From: Eubacteriales bacterium | Lineage (GTDB): Bacteria; Bacillota; Clostridia; Oscillospirales; Butyricicoccaceae | Length of the DNA: 35,986 nucleotides | NCBI GenBank assembly: GCA_030540435.1 | Contig: JAUNWG010000003.1 | Location: forward strand, 1-35,986 | Direction of reading: 5' to 3' | Shown: one piece after another, positions 1-6,043 of the stretch | Layout of the letters: each line of letters starts with the position of its first letter | How positions within the stretch are numbered: position 1 is the stretch's first letter | Notes under the pieces: model-generated | Seen by the model: only the letters and a program-made list of their open reading frames with translations | Told to the model about the DNA's origin: nothing | Database searches by the model: none | Made by a program: the position numbers and the translations under genes

Positions 1-1
1 C

Positions 2-142
2 CGCATTTCATCCGGTTCTTACCGCCTTTCTTCCGGTTCCTGCCCCTTCCGCGCTGTTATAACGCCTGCTGGTGAACAGCCATATACCGGTAGCCTGCTG
101 TGGGGGGCTGATGCTGGCGGCTATGGACTGAATCTGATCTAA
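2..142 (+). CDS. C-terminal tail of an unknown protein (partial)
   Basis: This frame is open from the window edge and ends in TAA whose last base is the A of the next gene's ATG, a TAATG junction. The visible tail is 46 residues and ends GGYGLNLI. I do not recognise it. The main support is the coupled junction: the downstream gene has no recognisable ribosome binding site, which fits re-initiation after this stop. Two other frames are also open for part of the stretch (one to base 75, one to base 60), so the call is moderate. The rest of the gene lies before the window. Confidence 0.4.
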   Translation, partial: RISSGSYRLSSGSCPFRAVITPAGEQPYTGSLLWGADAGGYGLNLI

Positions 143-993
143 TGCGCGCATTCTGTTCAAACTGGACGCGCCCCTATGCCATGCACCGTCCCGGTCGTCC
201 CTATGAAATCCCGGACTATGAGCTGCTGACGACTGTACTTTCTGCCCTGCTTTGGCGGGAGAAAAACGGCAGCATCTGCATGATAACTGACCGCGTCGGG
301 GAACGCTATTACCGTTCACTCGGCCTTGCATCCGTCTGGGACGACGGCATCCGATGTGAACTGGACGCGATCCCGCATACTGTCGATCCCTCTACCTTCT
401 GGGCAGCAGGCAAGCTATACGCGCTGGAAAAAGTCCCTGCCCCCTGTGTCATGATGGACACAGACTTTATCGTCTGGAACGACCTGCGGGATCGCCTTTC
501 CGCGTCGCAGCTGTCTGTCATCCATCGGGAACCCCTTGAACCGGATATCTATCCTGCGCCTTCTGCATTCTGCCTCAGCCCATCCTATGCATTTCCAGCA
601 GACTGGAACTGGGAAACCCCTGCCTGCAATACGGCATTCACATATTTCGGCAATGAAGCACTGCGGACAAGCTATGTATCGCAGGCGTTGGATTTCATCC
701 AGGCTGCACGCGGCCGTGACGGGCTGATCTATATGGTCTTTGCTGAACAGCGGCTGCTTGCCATGTGTGCAGAGGCCATGCACATCCCAATCGACGCGCT
801 GTCCACCCCCGAAGAACTATTCCAGTCAGAACAGAAGGATTTTACACATACCTGGGGCTTCAAGCAGGCCATGCAGGATTACCCGAAAGCGCGGGAGATG
901 TTCTGCCGCCAGTGTGCTGCACGGCTTGCGCACGATTTTCCGGAATATGCCAAGGTCTGTGCCCGCATTCCAACGCTCCACAAATACTTCTAA
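142..993 (+). CDS. DUF6734-like putative glycosyltransferase
   Basis: This 283-residue soluble protein looks like the DUF6734 family, which is related to nucleotide-sugar transferases. The N-terminus (FCSNWTRPY) resembles the family's opening strand. The middle carries WAAGKLYAL followed by MMDTDFIVW at about residues 104-112. A DxD motif (residues 106-108) at the end of a hydrophobic strand is the usual metal and nucleotide-sugar binding site of GT-A enzymes. No signal peptide or membrane segment is visible. The ATG overlaps the TAA of the preceding frame and there is no Shine-Dalgarno, so translation is probably coupled. Acceptor and sugar cannot be read from the sequence. The family match is from memory of its motifs. 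No clear terminator follows. Confidence 0.6.
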   Translation: MRAFCSNWTRPYAMHRPGRPYEIPDYELLTTVLSALLWREKNGSICMITDRVGERYYRSLGLASVWDDGIRCELDAIPHTVDPSTFWAAGKLYALEKVPAPCVMMDTDFIVWNDLRDRLSASQLSVIHREPLEPDIYPAPSAFCLSPSYAFPADWNWETPACNTAFTYFGNEALRTSYVSQALDFIQAARGRDGLIYMVFAEQRLLAMCAEAMHIPIDALSTPEELFQSEQKDFTHTWGFKQAMQDYPKAREMFCRQCAARLAHDFPEYAKVCARIPTLHKYF

Positions 994-1050
994 CAGCTAT
1001 CTTTTCGTCGATTTGCAGTGATTTTTTGAATCCGAAATTATTTTTTGGTT

Positions 1051-1064
1051 ATTTTGCACAAAAT
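1051..1064. promoter_or_regulatory. Near-palindrome ATTTTGCACAAAAT, possible operator
   Basis: This 14-base element is symmetric except for its two central bases. Its core TTTGCACAAA recurs as the exact reverse complement 57 bases downstream, inside the spacer of the predicted promoter of the sugar kinase gene. A 12-base copy, ATTTTGCACAAA, also occurs upstream of the aspartate aminotransferase gene at 14344-14355. No regulator gene lies nearby, so the binding protein is unknown. It is not a canonical cre, Rex or Spo0A box. Confidence 0.35.
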
Positions 1065-1104
1065 AGAATCAATCATTTTTTCCATGCCTATCCCGCGCTA
1101 TTGA

Positions 1105-1132
1105 TTGACTTTGTGCAAATTTCGTTTATCAT
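1105..1132 (+). promoter_or_regulatory. Promoter for the PfkB-family kinase gene
   Basis: A TTGACT -35 (1105-1110) and a TATCAT -10 (1127-1132) are separated by 16 bases, which fits a housekeeping sigma factor. The spacer begins with TTTGTGCAAAT, the inverted copy of the element at 1051-1064, so a protein bound there would block the polymerase. The predicted leader is about 95 bases and contains a candidate leader peptide. Confidence 0.55.
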
Positions 1133-1162
1133 TAAAAGAGAGAGAATATGGGGAGGAAGTAC

Positions 1163-1210
1163 GTGCATTCTCCGCCAATCCGCTTTCCTATAGAAAGCCC
1201 AACAAAATAA
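1163..1210 (+). CDS. Candidate 15-residue leader peptide upstream of the kinase gene
   Basis: A GTG codon sits six bases after a strong GGGAGG ribosome binding site and opens a short frame encoding MHSPPIRFPIESPTK before TAA. The frame ends 23 bases before the kinase start, which has its own AGGTGG site. The strong site with no other gene to serve is the main support. The peptide is proline-rich, with a PP pair, which can slow ribosomes. No attenuator hairpin is evident between it and the kinase start, so any regulatory role is inference. Confidence 0.3.
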   Translation: MHSPPIRFPIESPTK

Positions 1211-1233
1211 TCCAAATATGAGGTGGAAAACAC

Positions 1234-2139
1234 ATGATTTATACTGTTACATTTAATCCGTCGCTTGACTATTCGATCCGTATTGATGATTTCAAAACGG
1301 GTGTACTCAACCGCACCAGCTATGAAGAGATTCGTGTTGGCGGTAAGGGTATAAACGTTTCGATCGTCCTGACCTCGCTGGGTGTTGAAAATGTTGCACT
1401 CGGCTTTATCGCTGGCTTTACTGGTGAAGAGATTGAGAGCGGTATGCAGAAGCTAGGCTGTAAAACCAGCTTTATCCATCTGCCGCACGGCTTCTCCCGC
1501 ATCAATGTCAAGCTGTCTGGCGAACAGGAAACCGAAATGAATGGTATGGGTCCTGCAGTTTCTCCCAAGACGGTTGACCAGTTCATGCTGCGCCTGCAGC
1601 GTTTGCTCAAGCCGGGCGATACGCTCGTCCTGTCCGGCAGCATCCCACATTCCATGCCGCAGGACATCTATGAACGTATTTTGGAAACCATCGACACCAA
1701 TGAAATCCGTGTTGTCGTTGATACCTCCAGCAATCTGCTCCGCCGTACACTGGCATTCCATCCGTTCCTCATCAAGCCGAACCTGATGGAGCTTGGCGAA
1801 CTGTTTGAGCGTTCCCTCGTTGAGTACGATGACATTGTAGGCTGTGCAAAGCATCTGCAGGAAGAGGGCGCATGCAACGTCCTTGTTTCCATGGGCAGTG
1901 AGGGTGCGATCCTCGTGACAGAGGAAGGCCAGGTATTCTCTGCTCCTGCTCCGGCCGGTAACCTTGTGGATTCCATCGGCGCAGGTGATTCCATGGTTGC
2001 GGGCTTCCTTGCAGGCTATATGGAGCGCGGCAGCATGGTCGATGGCTTTGCCAAGGGCATTGCCGCAGGCTCTGCTACCGCATATAAGGCGGGCCTTGCC
2101 ACCAGAGAGGAGATCGCTGCGATCGCACAGTATTCGTAA
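1234..2139 (+). CDS. fruK: 1-phosphofructokinase (PfkB family)
   Basis: This 301-residue PfkB/ribokinase-family sugar kinase most likely converts fructose 1-phosphate to fructose 1,6-bisphosphate with ATP. The opening MIYTVTFNPSLDYSI, the substrate-side glycine motif GGKGINVS (residues 36-43) and the C-terminal GAGDSMVAGF (from residue 249, catalytic Asp about 252) are hallmarks of the FruK/LacC branch. Length is normal. The start is set by AGGTGG nine bases upstream of ATG. The gene stands alone: no fructose PTS permease or DeoR-type regulator is in the window, so tagatose-6-phosphate kinase (LacC) remains possible. It has its own promoter and a strong terminator. Confidence 0.88.
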   Translation: MIYTVTFNPSLDYSIRIDDFKTGVLNRTSYEEIRVGGKGINVSIVLTSLGVENVALGFIAGFTGEEIESGMQKLGCKTSFIHLPHGFSRINVKLSGEQETEMNGMGPAVSPKTVDQFMLRLQRLLKPGDTLVLSGSIPHSMPQDIYERILETIDTNEIRVVVDTSSNLLRRTLAFHPFLIKPNLMELGELFERSLVEYDDIVGCAKHLQEEGACNVLVSMGSEGAILVTEEGQVFSAPAPAGNLVDSIGAGDSMVAGFLAGYMERGSMVDGFAKGIAAGSATAYKAGLATREEIAAIAQYS

Positions 2140-2152
2140 TCCTATAAACTTC

Positions 2153-2184
2153 AAGCGGTGTGCAAAAATGCACACCGCTTTTTT
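2153..2184 (+). terminator. Rho-independent terminator of the kinase gene
   Basis: A perfect 12-base stem (AAGCGGTGTGCA paired with TGCACACCGCTT) with an AAAA loop is followed by a T tract. The nrdR stop codon on the opposite strand lies at the end of this T tract. The same hairpin is therefore transcribed at the end of the convergent nrdR transcript, though the minus-strand side lacks a good U run. Confidence 0.92.
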
Positions 2185-2662
2185 ATTCCCTGTTCTTCTC
2201 TATGCTGCGGACGCTGTTCTTCATCCGCATCAGCTCCTCCATAAAGGAATGAACATCTTTAAAATCACGATACACAGAAGCAAACCGGATATAAGCGACT
2301 TCATCAATCTGCACCAGCCGCTCCAGAACCATTTCGCCAATGATACGGGAGGAAACCTCATTCTCCTGCCGCGCATACAGCTTCTGCTCCAGATCTGTGA
2401 GCAGCGCATCCATCTGCGCCTTTGTCACCGATCGCTTCTCACATGCCTTGACAATACCGCGCATCAGTTTTTCCCGGTCAAATGGCTGACGGGAGCCGTC
2501 CTTTTTTATCACCATCAGGGAGCTTGTTTCTATGGTTTCATAGGTGGTAAACCGTTTGCCGCATTGCAGACAGACCCTGCGGCGGCGGATGCTCTCACCG
2601 TCTACTGTCGGGCGCGAATCAATGACTTTACTCTCTGTAAACTTGCAATATGGACATTTCAT
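2183..2662 (-). CDS. nrdR: Transcriptional repressor NrdR
   Basis: NrdR senses ATP/dATP and represses ribonucleotide reductase genes. The 159-residue protein has the N-terminal zinc ribbon MKCPYC...CLQCGKRFTT (Cys 3, 6, 31, 34), the KDGSRQPFDREKL segment that opens the ATP-cone, and the conserved tail VYRDFKDVHSF. Length is typical. I start it at the ATG of MKCPYC, preceded by AAGGAGG. A longer frame upstream lies inside the neighbouring gene and is not supported. Its ATG overlaps the upstream gene's TGA (ATGA), so the two are co-translated. The stop lies in the T tract of the convergent terminator. No ribonucleotide reductase gene is in the window. Confidence 0.96.
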   Translation of the reverse strand: MKCPYCKFTESKVIDSRPTVDGESIRRRRVCLQCGKRFTTYETIETSSLMVIKKDGSRQPFDREKLMRGIVKACEKRSVTKAQMDALLTDLEQKLYARQENEVSSRIIGEMVLERLVQIDEVAYIRFASVYRDFKDVHSFMEELMRMKNSVRSIEKNRE

Positions 2663-3471
2663 AAACCATTCCCTCCTTTTTGCTGATCGACTGCTTCCAA
2701 ATACAGGCGGCTGTGCGCCAGCTGTTCCAATGCGGTATAGTCGCTGCTGTATACCTCCACCAGTGCGCTTCCCTGGTAGCCGCACGCCTCCAGCCTGCGG
2801 AACAGCGCCGAAAAATCTACATCTCCCTGTCCCGGCAGCAAATAATCTGTCTGCTCGGTATAATCGCTGATATGGAGATTTACAATACGGTCGCCAACCG
2901 TATCCATGTAGTCTCCCCACGTACGTCCGGCGCGATGCGCCTGTTTAATATCAAGTGTATAGCGCAGCTCCGGCACATTATCATACAGCTTTTTCAAAAA
3001 TACAACATCACTGGATTTACACCACGAAACATTTTCCTGTGTGAAGCAGATGTCGTATTGCGCTGCGCGTTCACACAGCATATGATACGTTTCAAAGCGC
3101 CGGGACTCCACCTGTGCAGGCGGCAGACCGCGTGCACGCAGCAGTTCGCCATGAAAGGTAAAATAAGATGCACCAAGTTCAGCCGCGGCTTCAAAGTAAC
3201 GCGCATACTGGTCAAGCGCATCGCGTGTGCGCCGCGGATAATCAGAAAACAGCAAATGCCCTTCCAACGCGGAGGTATACGGATGAAGGGAAATAGCCTG
3301 AAGCCCCAGTGCGTCCAGCTGTTTTTTCAGCTCTGTGCGCAGCGGCGGAACGTATTCGCTCTCCGAATTGATAAACAGCTCCACCCGCTGAAAGCCCAAT
3401 TCCGCTGCGTTCCTGATCCCCTGCTCAATTTCGGTCGGATAAAACGATGCGGTTGAAATTCCTATTTTCAC
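2659..3471 (-). CDS. Sugar phosphate isomerase/epimerase-like TIM-barrel protein
   Basis: This 270-residue protein has the pattern of the AP-endonuclease/xylose isomerase-like TIM-barrel superfamily (IolE, YcjR and Nfo relatives). It shows strand-end motifs typical of its metal site: FTFHGELL, FTQENVSW (Glu), LDIKQAHRAG (Asp/His), IVNLHISDY (His) and ALVEVYSSDY (Glu). The substrate is unknown. I start at a GTG giving MKIGISTASF, seven bases after an AGAGGGGG site. A more upstream ATG lacks such a site and adds residues atypical of the fold. It overlaps nrdR by four bases, so it may be the lead gene of that two-gene unit. Confidence 0.75.
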   Translation of the reverse strand: MKIGISTASFYPTEIEQGIRNAAELGFQRVELFINSESEYVPPLRTELKKQLDALGLQAISLHPYTSALEGHLLFSDYPRRTRDALDQYARYFEAAAELGASYFTFHGELLRARGLPPAQVESRRFETYHMLCERAAQYDICFTQENVSWCKSSDVVFLKKLYDNVPELRYTLDIKQAHRAGRTWGDYMDTVGDRIVNLHISDYTEQTDYLLPGQGDVDFSALFRRLEACGYQGSALVEVYSSDYTALEQLAHSRLYLEAVDQQKGGNGL

Positions 3472-3497
3472 GTTCAGTCCCCCTCTGTCTTGATTCC

Positions 3498-3526
3498 AGC
3501 ATACCATATTTTTGCAAAAAAGAAAA
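3498..3526 (-). promoter_or_regulatory. Possible extended -10 promoter for the isomerase-nrdR pair
   Basis: On the minus strand TATGCT (3498-3503) is preceded by TGG, an extended -10. The -35 position reads only TTTTCT and overlaps the end of the secF terminator. The terminator-to-gene gap is short, so the promoter must lie here if the pair is transcribed independently. Alternatively the pair is reached by readthrough. Confidence 0.35.
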
Positions 3527-3556
3527 GGTCAGGCAGAATTTCTCCGCCCAACCTTT
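3515..3556 (-). terminator. Terminator downstream of secF
   Basis: On the minus strand a stem of about 13 pairs, with three G-U wobbles, begins AAAGGT and ends ACCTTT. It is followed by a run of T residues (complement of 3515-3521). It lies 11 bases beyond the secF stop. Confidence 0.75.
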
Positions 3557-3567
3557 TTGGAGTACTA

Positions 3568-4536
3568 TCAGGTTTTTTTCTTCTTTTCGCTTCTTGCACG
3601 CTGCGCCTTGATCTGCGCCTTCTCGCGCTGGTTCTTACGGGACATGCCGCGGTATTTCGCCCACAGCGAACCTGCAAGGAACAGGGACGAATATGCACCG
3701 GCCACGATGCCGATGATCATCGGCAAAGTAAACTCGCGCAGGCTAGTAACGCCCAGCAGGAAGATCATGCCGACTGTCAGCAAAGTCGTGATGGAGGTAT
3801 TGATCGTACGCCCAACCGTTTGCCACAGGCTCTTTTCCACGGTATCTTCAAACAGCTCACGGCGCGCAAACTTGCGGTTTTCACGCACACGGTCGAATAC
3901 GATGATACTGGAGTTAATGGAGTAGCCGAGTATTGTCAGTGCCACCGCGATAAAGGTCATGTTAAATGGAATGCGGAATACAATGTAAGCTGAGAGCACA
4001 ACGAGCAAGTCATGTGCCAAACAGGTAATTGCCGCCAGACCAGAGGTCAGCTCAAAGCGGAATGTGATGTATAGCAGCATGAGAACGACTGCTACAAGCG
4101 CTGCGATGATCGCTGTACTCTGCATTTCCTTGCCGATGGTTGCATTTACATCAGAAATGCCCTGTGTATCATTATCCGTAATGCCAAACTTTTCCTGCAT
4201 TGCAGCAACAACAGCCTTCTGCTGCTCATTGTCCAGCTTGGTGCTCTTAATCAGCACCTCTTCGCCATCATCACCGGTTTTCTGTACCGAGGACGGCGCA
4301 ACGCCGGTCGCATCTTCTACAAGCTCCGGAACAATAGAACCGGAAATATCACTGGTGACCTCCTCATGGATATCGAAGGTCATGCTCGTACCGCCGACAA
4401 AATCAACATCCATATTGAACAGATTCATGCCGAACGGCAGGGTGACCAGACCAACAAGGCCCGGTGCAATGAGAATCAGAGAAATGATCGCAAAGATCGG
4501 AAATTTCTTTAAGATCGAAAATTTAGCTGTATGCAT
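3568..4536 (-). CDS. secF: Protein translocase subunit SecF
   Basis: SecF with SecD forms the membrane complex that uses the proton/sodium gradient to help complete SecYEG protein export. The 322-residue protein has an N-terminal membrane segment (residues about 10-35), the MDVDFVGGTSMTF motif that opens the periplasmic-side domain, and a five-helix C-terminal RND-like core containing ILGYSINSSIIVFDRVREN. The tail is strongly basic and ends EKKKKT. It starts three bases after the secD stop, so both are made from one message. Length and topology are normal. No yajC is present in the window. Confidence 0.96.
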   Translation of the reverse strand: MHTAKFSILKKFPIFAIISLILIAPGLVGLVTLPFGMNLFNMDVDFVGGTSMTFDIHEEVTSDISGSIVPELVEDATGVAPSSVQKTGDDGEEVLIKSTKLDNEQQKAVVAAMQEKFGITDNDTQGISDVNATIGKEMQSTAIIAALVAVVLMLLYITFRFELTSGLAAITCLAHDLLVVLSAYIVFRIPFNMTFIAVALTILGYSINSSIIVFDRVRENRKFARRELFEDTVEKSLWQTVGRTINTSITTLLTVGMIFLLGVTSLREFTLPMIIGIVAGAYSSLFLAGSLWAKYRGMSRKNQREKAQIKAQRARSEKKKKT

Positions 4537-4539
4537 ATC

Positions 4540-5853
4540 TCACGCCTCCCCCTTCTTTTTTCTCACACCGTACAGCTTCGGATTGGTTACCTTGAAATCT
4601 GCCATACGGTTCAGGAGGAAATGGGTCACAGTAACGGCTGTAAACATAGACAGCACAACGCCAATGCCCAGTGTCAGCGCAAAGCCCTTTACCGTGCCGG
4701 TGCCCATAAAATACAGCACGAATGCTGCGATCAGGGTCGTGACATTGGAGTCCAAAATCGCCGAGAATGCACGGTTAAATCCGGAATCGATCGCGGCACG
4801 GATGGTCTTGCCATTGGTCAGCTCATCACGCATACGCTCGAAAATGACAACATTCGCATCGACCGCCATACCGATCGACAGGATGATACCCGCAATGCCC
4901 GGCAGGGACAGATTCACATGCGCTACCGACAGAATGACCAGATCCAGTGCGGTATAGAATATCAGCGCAATGGAAGCAACAACGCCCGGCAGACGATAGA
5001 AGAAAATCATGAATATCATAACCAGCAGGATACCCAGCGCACCGGCCTTGATACTGGTAGACAGCGCCTTTTCACCCAGCTGCGGACCAACAGAGCTCAT
5101 GCTTACTTCTTCCAGCGAGAACGGCAGCTGACCAATGTTGATCTGCTCCGCCAGCGTCTTCGCACTCTCTGCGGTAAAGCTGCCGGAAATGACACAGGTG
5201 TCGCCGGTAATGCCTGTCTCAGCATATTCGCTGCTGACACCCGGCTCAGACAGCGTCGTATCATCCATCATGATCTTGATGGTGTTCTTGCCCTGCTCTG
5301 CATTTGCAGCGGCCTTGGTCGCCTCTGTCCACTTTTCTACCGCGTCCTCATTGAAGGTAACTTCAACATAATGCTGGCTTGTTACATCATTCTGGGACAA
5401 TTGACCGTAGCCGGACTTTGCCGACTTGATACCGGAACCGTCCAGAATCAGGTTGCCGTCTGCATCGACAAACTTCAGCTGTGCAGTTGCGCCAAGGATG
5501 GAAACCGCTTCTGCCGGGTCATTGATCGACGGGATGTCAACTTTGACACGGTTGTCACCGACCAGCTCGACAGTCGCTTCAGTGTATCCCAGCGAGTCCA
5601 GACGCTTCTGCATCATTGCCTGTACCGACGCCATATCCGTCGTCAGGTTGGCAGTGTTGTAATCGTCCTCCAGAACTGCTTCAAATGTGATGGAGGAACC
5701 GCCAACAAGGTCAAGACCGCGGCGGATGCCATCTTCTTCATCCAGCACGCTGGCGACCGTGATCGGCCCCACGGTGAATCCAAATGCCGCCGTGCAGCAC
5801 AGCAGTACAATGACTACCAACACAGCAACAAAGGATAGTATACTTTTTTTCAA
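4540..5853 (-). CDS. secD: Protein translocase subunit SecD
   Basis: SecD partners SecF in late-stage protein export. The protein has one N-terminal membrane helix, the GLDLVGGSSITFEA motif, a large extracytoplasmic domain and a C-terminal helical bundle with GMAVDANVVIFERMRDEL. I choose a TTG start giving MKKSILSFVAVLVVIVLL (437 residues). TAGGAGG lies nine bases upstream of it, whereas the in-frame GTG six bases earlier is too close and the farther ATG lies before the ribosome binding site. It is the first gene of the secDF operon and has a near-consensus promoter. A 435-codon open frame on the opposite strand is a shadow of this gene. Confidence 0.96.
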   Translation of the reverse strand: MKKSILSFVAVLVVIVLLCCTAAFGFTVGPITVASVLDEEDGIRRGLDLVGGSSITFEAVLEDDYNTANLTTDMASVQAMMQKRLDSLGYTEATVELVGDNRVKVDIPSINDPAEAVSILGATAQLKFVDADGNLILDGSGIKSAKSGYGQLSQNDVTSQHYVEVTFNEDAVEKWTEATKAAANAEQGKNTIKIMMDDTTLSEPGVSSEYAETGITGDTCVISGSFTAESAKTLAEQINIGQLPFSLEEVSMSSVGPQLGEKALSTSIKAGALGILLVMIFMIFFYRLPGVVASIALIFYTALDLVILSVAHVNLSLPGIAGIILSIGMAVDANVVIFERMRDELTNGKTIRAAIDSGFNRAFSAILDSNVTTLIAAFVLYFMGTGTVKGFALTLGIGVVLSMFTAVTVTHFLLNRMADFKVTNPKLYGVRKKKGEA

Positions 5854-5885
5854 AATCACTCGCCTCCTATGTGACAATCAAGAAT

Positions 5886-5914
5886 ATTATATATGATAGC
5901 ATTTGCAAAGTCAA
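5886..5914 (-). promoter_or_regulatory. secDF promoter
   Basis: The minus strand shows TTGACT (5909-5914), a 17-base spacer and a perfect TATAAT (5886-5891). It lies about 35 bases upstream of the predicted secD start, with a short leader holding the TAGGAGG site. Confidence 0.85.
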
Positions 5915-5965
5915 TTTGAACACCTGCATTCACGAAAATTTCATCATCTTCGACAATCCAAGCCG

Positions 5966-6006
5966 CAAAAAAGCAGCTGATATTCCATTTCTGAAACACC
6001 AGCTGC
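5966..6006 (-). terminator. Terminator of the ABC transporter-lipoprotein operon
   Basis: On the minus strand GCAGCTG pairs with CAGCTGC across a loop of about 20 bases and is followed by TTTTTTG. It lies about 40 bases after the lipoprotein stop and before the secDF promoter. The long loop makes it weaker than the other terminators here. Confidence 0.7.
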
Positions 6007-6043
6007 CGATTGCATATCCTGTCATAACAGTCGTCTATGCAAT

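Noticed and set aside
2663..2920. N-terminal extension of nrdR by 86 residues.
   Set aside because: It lies within the neighbouring TIM-barrel gene. The zinc-ribbon start MKCPYC has its own AAGGAGG.
4531..5838. A 435-codon open frame antisense to secD.
   Set aside because: It is a shadow of a strongly conserved gene, rich in Arg, Gln, His and Cys without recognisable domains, and lacks its own promoter.
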